Assembly (NCBI GenBank): GCA_036704045.1
Contig: DATNQM010000005.1
Span: 124,001-188,000 of the forward strand
Reading direction: 5' to 3'
Origin: Ancylothrix sp036704045
GTDB taxonomy: Bacteria > Cyanobacteriota > Cyanobacteriia > Cyanobacteriales > Oscillatoriaceae
Length of the DNA stretch: 64,000 nt
Shown here: positions 25,493 through 33,862 of the stretch, one piece after another
Numbering within the stretch: the first letter of the stretch is position 1
How the letters are laid out: each line of letters opens with the position of its first letter
Program-made: the position numbers and the translations under genes
Notes under the pieces: generated by a model
What the model was told of the DNA's origin: nothing
Databases searched by the model: none
What the model saw: the letters and a program-made list of their open reading frames with translations, nothing else

Positions 25493-26698
25493 ATGACCAT
25501 AGGATTAACAAAAAGAGCAGTCGGAGTTTTTTCTACCTACCGTGAAGCCGAAGCAGCCTTACGCGAACTAAAAACCTCTGGTTTCCCGATGAACAAAGTC
25601 TCTGTCATCTCTAAAAACGCCGATGACAACCAAAATTTAAGCGGAGTGGGTCTCACAGACAAGCCGAAAGAAAACCAAGTAGCCGGAGGTGCCAAAGCCG
25701 GTGCTGTAGCAGGAGCCACAACCGGCGGCTTAATTGGCCTCATCGGTAGCCTAACCGCCTTCACCATCCCCGGTATTGGGCCGATATTGGCAAGTGGAGC
25801 CCTAGCCACTATTCTTGCAGATACCCTCATAGGGGGAGCTATTGGAGCAGCCACCGGCGGGTTAGTTGGCGCTCTCGTTGGCTTAGGAATTCCTGAAGAT
25901 AGAGCTAGAGTTTACAATGAGCGCGTTTCTCGCGGTGAGTACCTTGTTGTTGTCGAAGGCAGCCAAGACGATCTCCAGCGTGCCCAAACTATCCTTCATC
26001 GCGGCGGCATCCAAGAATGGGGCGTTTATGATGCCAGCCATGAGCATAACCGAGTCACCGGCGCCAACCGCCGCGCTGTGGGCGTATTCACTACGCGCGC
26101 CGAAACAGAAGAGGCTCTTCAAGAATTGCGCCGTGCTGACTTCCCTATGCACAAAATTTCTGTCATTGCCCGCGATGCTGATAAGCAGGATGATATTGCG
26201 GGTGTTGATGTTAAAGACCCTGTAGGCAACAAAGCTGATGAAGGTGCTGCTACAGGAGCCGCCACCGGCGGAGCCTTGGGTACTCTCACCGGCCTTTTAG
26301 TTGGTTTAGGCGCTCTCGCTATCCCCGGCGTTGGCCCGATTATGTTGGCCGGTGCTACCGCTACAACCCTCGCTACAACCCTCGCCGGTACCGCTATTGG
26401 TGCCGCAGCTGGTGGTTTACTCGGCGGTTTAGTTGGTTTAGGTATTCCCGAAGACCGCGCCCGCGTCTACAATGAGCGCGTTTCTCGTGGTGAATACCTG
26501 GTATTAGTTGATGGTAGCGATGATGATATCCATCGGGCTGAAACTGTCCTCCATTCTCGCGGTATTCAAGAATGGGGTGTTTATAATCAGCCGGTGGAAA
26601 AAACTACCCATACTACCAATACTACCCATACCACTACCACCGGCGCTCCTGGCGTACCTTTCCCAGAAACCGTCCATGACCGCACACCTCTGCACTAA
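25493..26698 (+). CDS. Tandem-duplicated general stress protein (YflT-type domain with glycine zipper)
   Basis: 401 aa made of two copies of a roughly 190-residue module (1-190 and 195-385). Each copy has a YflT-like alpha/beta half (RAVGVFSTYREAEAALREL; RAVGVFTTRAETEEALQEL), a hydrophobic Gly/Ala-rich zipper (GALVGLGIPEDRARVYNERV and its repeat), and a closing GIQEWGVY strand. Cyanobacterial relatives are annotated as general-stress or low-temperature/osmotic-stress proteins. The glycine-zipper helices suggest membrane association. A ribosome site GGAG lies seven bases before the ATG and a strong terminator follows. Confidence 0.85.
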   Translation: MTIGLTKRAVGVFSTYREAEAALRELKTSGFPMNKVSVISKNADDNQNLSGVGLTDKPKENQVAGGAKAGAVAGATTGGLIGLIGSLTAFTIPGIGPILASGALATILADTLIGGAIGAATGGLVGALVGLGIPEDRARVYNERVSRGEYLVVVEGSQDDLQRAQTILHRGGIQEWGVYDASHEHNRVTGANRRAVGVFTTRAETEEALQELRRADFPMHKISVIARDADKQDDIAGVDVKDPVGNKADEGAATGAATGGALGTLTGLLVGLGALAIPGVGPIMLAGATATTLATTLAGTAIGAAAGGLLGGLVGLGIPEDRARVYNERVSRGEYLVLVDGSDDDIHRAETVLHSRGIQEWGVYNQPVEKTTHTTNTTHTTTTGAPGVPFPETVHDRTPLH

Positions 26699-26734
26699 AG
26701 GTCATGCCATAAGTTAGTGTCAATTTTCCACCAC

Positions 26735-26766
26735 AGGGACAAGCTTGGCTTTGTCCCTATTTTTTA
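26735..26766 (+). terminator. Rho-independent terminator
   Basis: Stem AGGGACAAGC / GCTTTGTCCCT followed by ATTTTTT, 37 bp after the tandem stress-protein gene. Confidence 0.9.
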
Positions 26767-26915
26767 ATTTTCATCCTAAAGAGGGATGAAACTTTTTTAT
26801 CAAAACTACAGAATGTAAATATAACAACTTAACTAACACTCGTTCCTATTAACTTTTTCTACTATTAACTGTTTAAAAAACTATTTTCTCTGGCAGATAA
26901 GTTGCCTATTTCACT

Positions 26916-27533
26916 ATGCAAAAGCATTGGGATAAACGAGCCGTCGGCGTATTTTTAAATCAAAAAGAAGTTGAAGATGCCCTCAAAGAATTACAAGAGT
27001 CGGGCTTTGGCATGGAAAATGTCTCGGTTGTTGCCAAAAATTCGCCTAATTCTGAGAGTAATATCGGCACTGATAATCAACTTACTACTGGTGCAAAAAC
27101 TGGTGCTCTTGCTGGTGGAGCATTAGGAACTGCTACTGGTTTATTTATCGGTATAGGCGCTTTAACTGTTCCAGGTTTGGGCCCTCTTTTGGTGGCCGGT
27201 GCGGCTGCTACGGCTCTCACAGCAACGGTTTCGGGTGGGGTTATTGGTGCGGCTGCCGGGAGTTTAATAGGATCACTTACGGGTTTAGGAATTCCTGAAG
27301 AACGCGCCCACATTTATAATCAGAGAATTTCTCACGGACACTACTTAATTATGGTTGAAGGAACTTCAAAGACAATTCACCAAGCGGAACTAATTTTAAG
27401 TTTGCGAGGTATCCAAGAATGGGGTATTTATGATACTCCTAGTATGGCACCGGCCGGCCCAGAATTTGCCACCACAAGTGTTGACCCGCGCGATGATATT
27501 AGAATAACTAAAATTAATAAGGAAAATTCTTAA
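26916..27533 (+). CDS. Single-module general stress protein (YflT-type)
   Basis: 205 aa, one copy of the module duplicated in the gene upstream: RAVGVFLNQKEVEDALKEL, Gly/Ala-rich zipper around GAKTGALAGGALGTATGLFIGIG, then GLGIPEERAHIYNQRISHGHYLIMVEG and GIQEWGIYD. A short charged tail is unique to this copy. It has its own terminators on both sides, so it is a separate transcript. Function is inferred from the family: stress-induced and possibly membrane-associated. Confidence 0.82.
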   Translation: MQKHWDKRAVGVFLNQKEVEDALKELQESGFGMENVSVVAKNSPNSESNIGTDNQLTTGAKTGALAGGALGTATGLFIGIGALTVPGLGPLLVAGAAATALTATVSGGVIGAAAGSLIGSLTGLGIPEERAHIYNQRISHGHYLIMVEGTSKTIHQAELILSLRGIQEWGIYDTPSMAPAGPEFATTSVDPRDDIRITKINKENS

Positions 27534-27651
27534 AGTTTTTAAAGTTTGCCTATAGCAACAGGGAAGGCTGGTTTTATCTCTACATCACAAAACGTCGCTG
27601 TTGTCAAAGCAATAATTTTGAGGAAAAAACCTCAAAACCTGGGTAGGAGAG

Positions 27652-27686
27652 CCTGTTACAAACTTCAAGTAACAGGTTATTTTTTT
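27652..27686 (+). terminator. Rho-independent terminator
   Basis: Stem CCTGTTAC / GTAACAGG with TTATTTTTTT after it, closing the stress-protein transcript. A second hairpin TTTTGAGG / CCTCAAAA lies at 27617-27638. Confidence 0.85.
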
Positions 27687-27795
27687 GAGCATAGAGACTT
27701 ATGATCCCAGAGAAGCCAGATCACTCTGGAGAGCAAAGAAAATTTGTTTTATGGGAAAATTTAAAATAAAATTGCTTAGTTATTTGTTTATTAAT

Positions 27796-28056
27796 ATGTC
27801 AGAAAATTTAATTTCCCTTACGGTCAAACTTTTTGCGGCCTATCAAGAAGCCTACGGACTAACAGAAATAAACCTGGAAATGCCCGCTGGTAGCCCGGTA
27901 GGCGCTGTTTTAGACTACATCGTTGATTCACATCCAGAACTAGAAAAATGGCGCACTGTTACTCGTTTTGGTGTTAATCTACAATTTGTCCCTGCTGATA
28001 CTCCCCTCTCGGAAGGAGACGAGGTAGTATTAATTCCGCCGGTGAGTGGTGGTTAA
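27796..28056 (+). CDS. MoaD/ThiS-family ubiquitin-like sulfur carrier
   Basis: 86 aa from ATG 27796 (the open frame continues upstream to a TTG in the terminator tail, which is not credible). The beta-grasp pattern VKLFAAYQEAYGLTEINLEMPAG and the C-terminal PPVSGG with the terminal Gly-Gly are diagnostic of MoaD/ThiS carriers, which are thiocarboxylated by a MoeB/ThiF-type enzyme. No molybdopterin or thiamine genes are adjacent, so the partner is unknown; cyanobacteria also have MoaD-like proteins linked to threonine synthase. A CCAGAG/CTCTGG hairpin lies in the leader (27704-27726). Confidence 0.82.
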   Translation: MSENLISLTVKLFAAYQEAYGLTEINLEMPAGSPVGAVLDYIVDSHPELEKWRTVTRFGVNLQFVPADTPLSEGDEVVLIPPVSGG

Positions 28057-28389
28057 TTTTTTGATAGTAGATTTTTGGGCTTACTGTAAGGAAGGTAATC
28101 TATAAAAATAATGTTTAAAAATATTTAGATATATCGTCCTATAAACCGGCAACTACAATATTAAAATATAGGTTTTTTGCGGGATTATTGTAAGTCCAAT
28201 ATTTCAGGTGAAGTAATATCAAATCTTTAATTTTTCAGGTAAATTCTCATAAAAATTGCTATTAAATTCTATAAAAATTCAACTCAAATAACCAAAAAAA
28301 AAGTCCCCCTCCTTAAAAATTAAATCACCCTAAATAAATAGATCCAAAACCAGGTAAAATCAATTTGACCCAAAATAACTAGCCCCCTG
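28057..28389. other. Intergenic region, nothing recognised
   Basis: 333 AT-rich bases between the MoaD-like gene and the histidine phosphatase; no hairpin or open frame that I can support. Confidence 0.5.
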
Positions 28390-29796
28390 ATGCACCACAG
28401 GGAGAGCAACCCAAAAAAGGAGGACAAAACCCTGACTACTCGCGTAATCATCGTCCGACACGGTAAAAGCAGCTATAACTTAGAACGCCGTATTCAAGGC
28501 AGGCTAGACGCTTCGGTACTTACAGAACAAGGACAAGCCACCGCCCAACTCGTAGCACAAGCCCTGCTAGGCATAACCTTTGATGCTATTTATTCCAGCC
28601 CCCTCCAACGCGCAAAAGAAACAGCAAAAGTCATCCTTTCAAATTTAGAAAGCGAAGCCCAACACCCAAGCCTGCAAACTTCAGAAAATCTCATGGAAAT
28701 TGACCTGCCATTATGGGCAGGAATGCAGCGAGATGTGGTAAAAGAAAAATTTTCTGATGATTACAAATGCTGGCAAGAACACCCCGATCAATTCTGCATG
28801 ACAGTAGCAGAAAACACCGGCCCTCGTGAACATTTTCCCGTATTAGCAATTTACGAACAAGCAAAAAATTTCTGGAAAGAAACCCTACCCAAACATAGCG
28901 GTAAAACAATTTTAATTGTTGCCCACAACGGCATTAACCGTGCTTTAATTAGCACAGCAGCAGGCATACCCCCCGCCTATTACCACTCCATCCAACAATC
29001 AAACTGCGGAATTAGTGTTTTAAACTTTCCTGATAATTGGACACCCGACAAAAAAACAAGTGGATCTGTTCAACTAGAATCAATGAACATTACCACCCAC
29101 GTCGGCGAAAAATTTCCTAATCCCAGAGAAGGGCATCAAGGCATTAGATTGTTACTAATTCGTCATGGCGAAACGGAATGGAACCGGCAAAGTAAATTTC
29201 AAGGACAAATAGATGTCCCCCTCAACGATAACGGCAGAAGTCAAGCCAAAAAAGCTAGTGATTTTCTTGAAGATGTGCAGCTAGATTTTGCTATCACCAG
29301 CCCCATGTTACGGCCAAAAGAAACAGCCGAAAATATTATTAAGTTTCATCCACAATTACAACTCGAACTCTATGATGGATTAAGAGAAATTAGTCACGGT
29401 CTTTGGGAAGGTAAGTTTGAAAACGAAATTGAACATTCATTTCCTGGATTGTTGGAAAAATGGAAAACAACGCCGGAAACTGTGCAAATGCCAGAAGGCG
29501 AAAACCTCCAACAAGTTTGGGAACGAGTAGCCCAAACATGGCAAACTATTATTGAAAACATCAAACCGGGCAGCACCGGCATTGTCGTCGCCCACGACGC
29601 TACCAATAAAGCTATCCTTTGCCAATTGTTTAATCTGAGTCCTGAACATTTCTGGAAATTTAAGCAAGGAAACGGCGCAGTCACCGTCATCGACTACCCT
29701 AAAGGGCCAAAAGAAAAACCTGTTTTGCAAGCCCTTAATATTACTAGTCACCTCAGCGGTAGTATCTTAGACAAAACTGCGGCCGGTGCCCTTTAA
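28390..29796 (+). CDS. Double-domain histidine phosphatase (phosphoglycerate mutase-like)
   Basis: 468 aa at most. Two phosphatase domains: the first begins VIIVRHGKSSYNLERRIQGR, the second (about 250 onwards) LLLIRHGETEWNRQSKFQGQ. Both RHG catalytic histidines and the second histidines (VAHNGIN; VAHDATN) are retained. Cyanobacterial relatives include phosphoserine phosphatases and broad histidine phosphatases; substrate unknown. Start is uncertain. ATG 28390 has no ribosome site, whereas AAGGAGG (28417-28423) sits eight bases before an in-frame CTG at 28432 that would give a protein beginning just before TTRVIIVRHG. Confidence 0.85.
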   Translation: MHHRESNPKKEDKTLTTRVIIVRHGKSSYNLERRIQGRLDASVLTEQGQATAQLVAQALLGITFDAIYSSPLQRAKETAKVILSNLESEAQHPSLQTSENLMEIDLPLWAGMQRDVVKEKFSDDYKCWQEHPDQFCMTVAENTGPREHFPVLAIYEQAKNFWKETLPKHSGKTILIVAHNGINRALISTAAGIPPAYYHSIQQSNCGISVLNFPDNWTPDKKTSGSVQLESMNITTHVGEKFPNPREGHQGIRLLLIRHGETEWNRQSKFQGQIDVPLNDNGRSQAKKASDFLEDVQLDFAITSPMLRPKETAENIIKFHPQLQLELYDGLREISHGLWEGKFENEIEHSFPGLLEKWKTTPETVQMPEGENLQQVWERVAQTWQTIIENIKPGSTGIVVAHDATNKAILCQLFNLSPEHFWKFKQGNGAVTVIDYPKGPKEKPVLQALNITSHLSGSILDKTAAGAL

Positions 29797-29811
29797 AAGT
29801 TATTGATTTTT

Positions 29812-29991
29812 GTCATTTGTCCTTGGTTATTTGTCTTGAATTAATGGTTAAGAAACATCTTGGAAAAAGCGTGTTAAAGGCAGGGAGAATGACCGTTTTA
29901 CCAAACTTATTACAGATGTTTGATGGTCATTTGTAAGGACAAAGGACTGGGACAAATGACTAATGACTAATGACCATTGACTCTTGACAAA
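29812..29991. repeat. Inverted GTCATTTGTCC element and TGAC heptamer repeats
   Basis: GTCATTTGTCC (29812-29822) and its exact complement (29950-29960) flank the spacer. The right arm runs into five tandem heptamers beginning TGAC (TGACTAA, TGACTAA, TGACCAT, TGACTCT, TGACAAA; 29957-29991), ending two bases before the ATG of the next gene. This is a short tandem repeat family of filamentous cyanobacteria. Confidence 0.8.
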
Positions 29992-29993
29992 TT

Positions 29994-31277
29994 ATGACCA
30001 GCGAATTACTCCAACAAGTCCGAATTTTAGACCCTCTGACGGCTACCGATACTATCGGCGATGTCTTGATTGTTGATAACATCATCCAAGATATTGCCCC
30101 CCACATAAGCAATTTACCAGCCAACACGGAGACTCTCAACTGTCAGGGATTGATTTTTGGCCCTGGCCTCACCGACCTCTATAGTTTGGGTGGTGAACCG
30201 GGATATGAAGACCGCGAAACTCTTGATAGCTTTCTAAAATCGGCTTCTGCGGGTGGTTTTACGCGCGTTGTTATGTTGCCCGGTACTAATCCCCCCATTG
30301 ACAACCCAGGGGCTTTATCTTTGCTACAAAGCCGGGCAGAAATGCTTGAGTCTGCAACTAAACTATATTTCTGGGGTGCCTTAACTACGGGCATTGTTGG
30401 GGCGCAAATGACGGAATTTGCAGAACTGGCCCGAAGTGGTATTGTTGGGTTTGCTGATGGGGTGCCGGTGCAAAACCTGGCCCTTATACGCCGGATTTTG
30501 GAATATGTTAAACCTCTCCAGAAATCGGTGGCCCTGTGGCCTTGTGATCGGAAACTCGAAGGGGCCGGTGTCATGCGTGAAGGGCCAGACTCTATAATGT
30601 TCGGACTCCCCGGAAACCCTGCTATTTCTGAAACTACAGCCCTTGCTGCTTTGCTGGAAGTTGTTGCTACCACCGGCACTCCCGTTCACATTATGCGCGT
30701 TTCTACTGCCCGCAGCGTCCAACTAATTAAAGAAGCCAAAAACCAAGGCGTACCTATCACCGCTAGCACAACTTGGCAGCATTTAATTCTTGACACAAAA
30801 GCTATTGAATGCTACGACCCTAACCTTCGTCTTGATCCTCCTTTACCGACTCCCCAAGACCGCTACATTTTAATTGAAGGAATTAAGCAAGGAATTATAG
30901 ATGCAATTGCTGTAGATCATAGTCCTTTTTCCTATGAAGAAAAAACTGTAGCCTTTGGAGAAGCACCGGCCGGTGCCATCGGGTTAGAAATTGCCCTTCC
31001 GTTGTTATGGCAAAACCTTGTAGAAACCGGCCATCTAAGCGCTTTAGAACTATGGAGAAGCTTAAGTGTGGGTGGGGCTAGTTGTTTAAATCAAAAACCG
31101 GCCAGTATTGCTATGGGCCAAGCTGCTGAATTTATTCTTTTTAACCCTCAACAAACTTGGAAAGTAGAAGAAAAAAACCTACAAAGTTTATCAAATAATA
31201 CTTATTGGTTAAATAAAGAAATTGCCGGTCATGTTACTAAAGTTTGGGGAATGGGAACCACAAATGCACACAGATGA
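29994..31277 (+). CDS. Dihydroorotase homologue lacking metal ligands (probably non-catalytic)
   Basis: 427 aa, amidohydrolase fold of the DHOase type (GDVLIVDNIIQDIAPHI at the start; GLIFGPGLTDLYSLGGEPGYED where DxHxHxREPG is expected). The H-x-H pair is replaced by Y-x-L, and the carboxylated lysine and first central histidine regions read VGFADGVPV and ALWPCDR. Later positions are kept (VHIMRVST and AVDHSPF). Such DHOase-like proteins are widespread in cyanobacteria and are often annotated pyrC; in some bacteria an inactive homologue is structural for aspartate transcarbamoylase. A catalytic role here is doubtful. No ribosome site: heptamer repeats abut the ATG. Confidence 0.8.
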   Translation: MTSELLQQVRILDPLTATDTIGDVLIVDNIIQDIAPHISNLPANTETLNCQGLIFGPGLTDLYSLGGEPGYEDRETLDSFLKSASAGGFTRVVMLPGTNPPIDNPGALSLLQSRAEMLESATKLYFWGALTTGIVGAQMTEFAELARSGIVGFADGVPVQNLALIRRILEYVKPLQKSVALWPCDRKLEGAGVMREGPDSIMFGLPGNPAISETTALAALLEVVATTGTPVHIMRVSTARSVQLIKEAKNQGVPITASTTWQHLILDTKAIECYDPNLRLDPPLPTPQDRYILIEGIKQGIIDAIAVDHSPFSYEEKTVAFGEAPAGAIGLEIALPLLWQNLVETGHLSALELWRSLSVGGASCLNQKPASIAMGQAAEFILFNPQQTWKVEEKNLQSLSNNTYWLNKEIAGHVTKVWGMGTTNAHR

Positions 31278-31334
31278 ATATAGAAAAATGCCATGCTTTT
31301 TTAACTGTGTGCATAGGGTTTAATAAAATAGAAA

Positions 31335-31934
31335 CTATTGACCTGAATACACCGGCTGATTGCCAATTTCGCCAACACGGTTAGGAGGCCAAAAACGCAC
31401 CACAGCGCGGCCTATAATTTTCTCACGAGGGACATAACCCCAGTAATGACTGTCATAACTGTTATTGCGATTATCTCCTAAAACCAAATATTGACCATCC
31501 GGTACTGTCACCGGCCCATATTGGTAATTTGGTTCATCAGCAATATACTGTTCCCGTAAGGCTTTATCGTTGATAAAAACCCGCCCCCCTTTGACTTCCA
31601 CCTTTTCACCGGGTAAACCGATCACCCGTTTAATAAAAGCATCGTGGAAATTTTGCTTTTCTAAGGTTTCTGTGGGGTTAAACACCACAATATCGCCGCG
31701 TTGGGGAATTGCAAAATTATAACTGAGTTTATCAACGATTAGCCGGTCATTAATTTGTAGCGTTGGTTCCATAGAACCCGAAGGGATATATCGCGCTTCT
31801 GCAACAAAAGCACGAATTCCAAAGGCCAAAATAACGCTCAGTCCGACGGTTTTAAGCGCCTCTATCCAGGGGTTTTCTGTGTTTTGTTGAGGATTATTAT
31901 TTGGTTCCGAGACGGGATCTTGCACAGGGGTCAT
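31335..31934 (-). CDS. lepB: Signal peptidase I
   Basis: 199 aa, one N-terminal membrane segment (VGLSVILAFGIRAFVA, about 30-46). Serine nucleophile S54 in PSGSMEPTL, general-base lysine K102 in IKRVIGLPGE, and box E VLGDNRNNSYDSHYWGYV. It cleaves signal peptides on the outer face of the plasma or thylakoid membrane. Length is normal for cyanobacterial LepB. It is convergent with the gene before it and divergent from the following pyrC. Confidence 0.95.
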   Translation of the reverse strand: MTPVQDPVSEPNNNPQQNTENPWIEALKTVGLSVILAFGIRAFVAEARYIPSGSMEPTLQINDRLIVDKLSYNFAIPQRGDIVVFNPTETLEKQNFHDAFIKRVIGLPGEKVEVKGGRVFINDKALREQYIADEPNYQYGPVTVPDGQYLVLGDNRNNSYDSHYWGYVPREKIIGRAVVRFWPPNRVGEIGNQPVYSGQ

Positions 31935-32439
31935 AGGCTTTTAAGCAGTATATATTAGCAAGTTTAACAGCACTAGTACGAAGATACATCCTAAAAAGTT
32001 CCCCACCCAGGGCTAATGTAAGTTTATAGGTTAAACTTTACATTTTTATGGCATTCCCCAGGCCGAGGAATTAGGGACGAAGGCGAGGAGTTTAATGGGT
32101 CTTTGCGTTTTGAGAGGAGGAATGTTGTCTTTATTGTTCTATCTTAGTCGATATATTTCCGCTCATGTCTTCCAAGCAGCCAAAAGCACGAACGCAGCTT
32201 TCATCTATTAATCTATAGCGGTTTTCAATCATACCCCCCAGGGGGGTTCAAGGGGGGTCAGCAGATAGAAAAATGCTATATACAAAGATTTAAGATTTTT
32301 TTAAGGCCAGTGGGCTTTTTAAAAACCTCTATTATGGTAATTTGTACCACATACCAATGAGGGATAGATGCTGAATTGATGGTTATATTATTTATGTAGA
32401 AATCTCTCTGATGGTGTTGAAATTTTACCCTTTAATGTT
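31935..32439. other. Intergenic region between lepB and pyrC
   Basis: About 500 bases. Contains a degenerate C/G-run repeat CCCCCCAGGGGGGTTC (32234-32249), related to the 3.8-kb tandem repeat. No gene supported. Confidence 0.5.
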
Positions 32440-33759
32440 ATGTCTTTTGATTCTAATTCTTTACTGATTCGTCATGCTCAAATTTTATTGCCTGAAGGAG
32501 ATTATTTATTAGGAGATGTGCTGATTAAAAATGGGAAAATTGTTCAAGTGGCTGAGGAAATTACCGATAGTGAGGCGGTAGAAATTGATGCCACAAATTT
32601 AACTTTATTGCCTGGGGTGATTGATCCACAAGTGCATTTCCGTGAGCCTGGTTTGGAATATAAAGAAGATTTATTTACGGCGAGTTGTGCTTGTGCAAAA
32701 GGCGGGGTGACTTCGTTTTTAGAAATGCCGAATACAAAACCGCTGACAACGACTCAAGAGATGTTAAATGATAAGTTGCAACGGGCGGCGGATAAATGTT
32801 TAGTTAATTATGGGTTTTTTATTGGCGCAACGGCAGAAAATTTGCCTGATTTAGTAACTGCTAATCCTACCTGTGGAATTAAAATTTTTATGGGTTCGAT
32901 GCACGGTGCTTTGTTGGTGGATCAAGATAGTGCTTTGGAGGCAATTTTTGCTAAAGGAAGCCGGTTAATTGCTGTTCATGCAGAAGATCAAGCACGAATT
33001 AATGAACGAAGAAAGTTATATATAGGAGAAACTAATCCAGCAATTCATTCTGTAATTCAAGATGAAACGGCGGCTTTACTTGCTACTAAACAAGCTTTAT
33101 CTTTGTCTAAAAAGTATCAGCGGCGATTACATATTTTGCATCTTTCTACGGGCATTGAAGCGGAACTTTTAAGGGAAGATAAACCGAGTTGGGTGACGGC
33201 GGAAGTTACACCGCAACATTTGGTGCTTAATACAGAAAGTTATGAGAAAATTGGAACCTTAGCTCAAATGAATCCTCCTTTACGTTCTCCAGAAAATAAT
33301 GATGTTTTGTGGAAAGCTTTATTAGATGGGGTGATTGATTTTATTGCCACAGATCATGCGCCCCATACTTTAGAAGAAAAGGCAAAAGGTTATCCCAATA
33401 CTCCCTCTGGTATGCCTGGGGTAGAAACGTCTTTGCCGGTGATGTTGACGCAGGCAAAACAGGGAAAATGTACGGTTGCTCAAGTGGCAAATTGGATGTC
33501 AACGGCGGTAGCAAAGGCTTATAATATTCCGAACAAAGGTTTAATTGCTCCTGGTTATGATGCAGATTTGGTGTTGGTTGATTTGGAAAATTATAAGCCG
33601 GTTTTGAAAGAAGAGTTGCAAACAAAATGCCGGTGGAGTCCGTTTGAAGGTTGGAATTTAACTGGCTGGCCGGTGTTTACAATTGTTGGGGGTAATATTG
33701 TTTATGAGCGAGGAAAGTTAAATACAGAGGTGCGGGGAAAAGCTTTGAGTTTTAATTAA
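32440..33759 (+). CDS. pyrC: Dihydroorotase with a Q-x-H metal motif
   Basis: 439 aa. It interconverts carbamoyl-aspartate and dihydroorotate in pyrimidine synthesis. The metal motif reads IDPQVHFREPG, so the first of the two histidines is glutamine. All other residues are in place: lysine in CGIKIFMGS, histidine in AVHAEDQ, histidine in LHILHLSTG, aspartate in IATDHAPHT. I believe this Q-x-H form is common in cyanobacterial pyrC-annotated proteins, but I cannot verify activity. It has no genetic partner here; pyrR lies 15 kb away. A GTAGGGGCGG-type dispersed repeat follows the stop. Confidence 0.85.
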   Translation: MSFDSNSLLIRHAQILLPEGDYLLGDVLIKNGKIVQVAEEITDSEAVEIDATNLTLLPGVIDPQVHFREPGLEYKEDLFTASCACAKGGVTSFLEMPNTKPLTTTQEMLNDKLQRAADKCLVNYGFFIGATAENLPDLVTANPTCGIKIFMGSMHGALLVDQDSALEAIFAKGSRLIAVHAEDQARINERRKLYIGETNPAIHSVIQDETAALLATKQALSLSKKYQRRLHILHLSTGIEAELLREDKPSWVTAEVTPQHLVLNTESYEKIGTLAQMNPPLRSPENNDVLWKALLDGVIDFIATDHAPHTLEEKAKGYPNTPSGMPGVETSLPVMLTQAKQGKCTVAQVANWMSTAVAKAYNIPNKGLIAPGYDADLVLVDLENYKPVLKEELQTKCRWSPFEGWNLTGWPVFTIVGGNIVYERGKLNTEVRGKALSFN

Positions 33760-33862
33760 CTGAAATGCTTTGTAGGGGCGGTGCCTCTGTGCCCGCCCTT
33801 TTAAGTTTGCCTCTACAAATTTATGGGCAAGCACAGGGTTCTACAAAGCCCTTATGTAAGCC

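Noticed and set aside
27687..27796. Molybdenum-cofactor riboswitch before the MoaD-like gene
   Set aside because: Only small hairpins are visible and the region is too short for the known aptamer.
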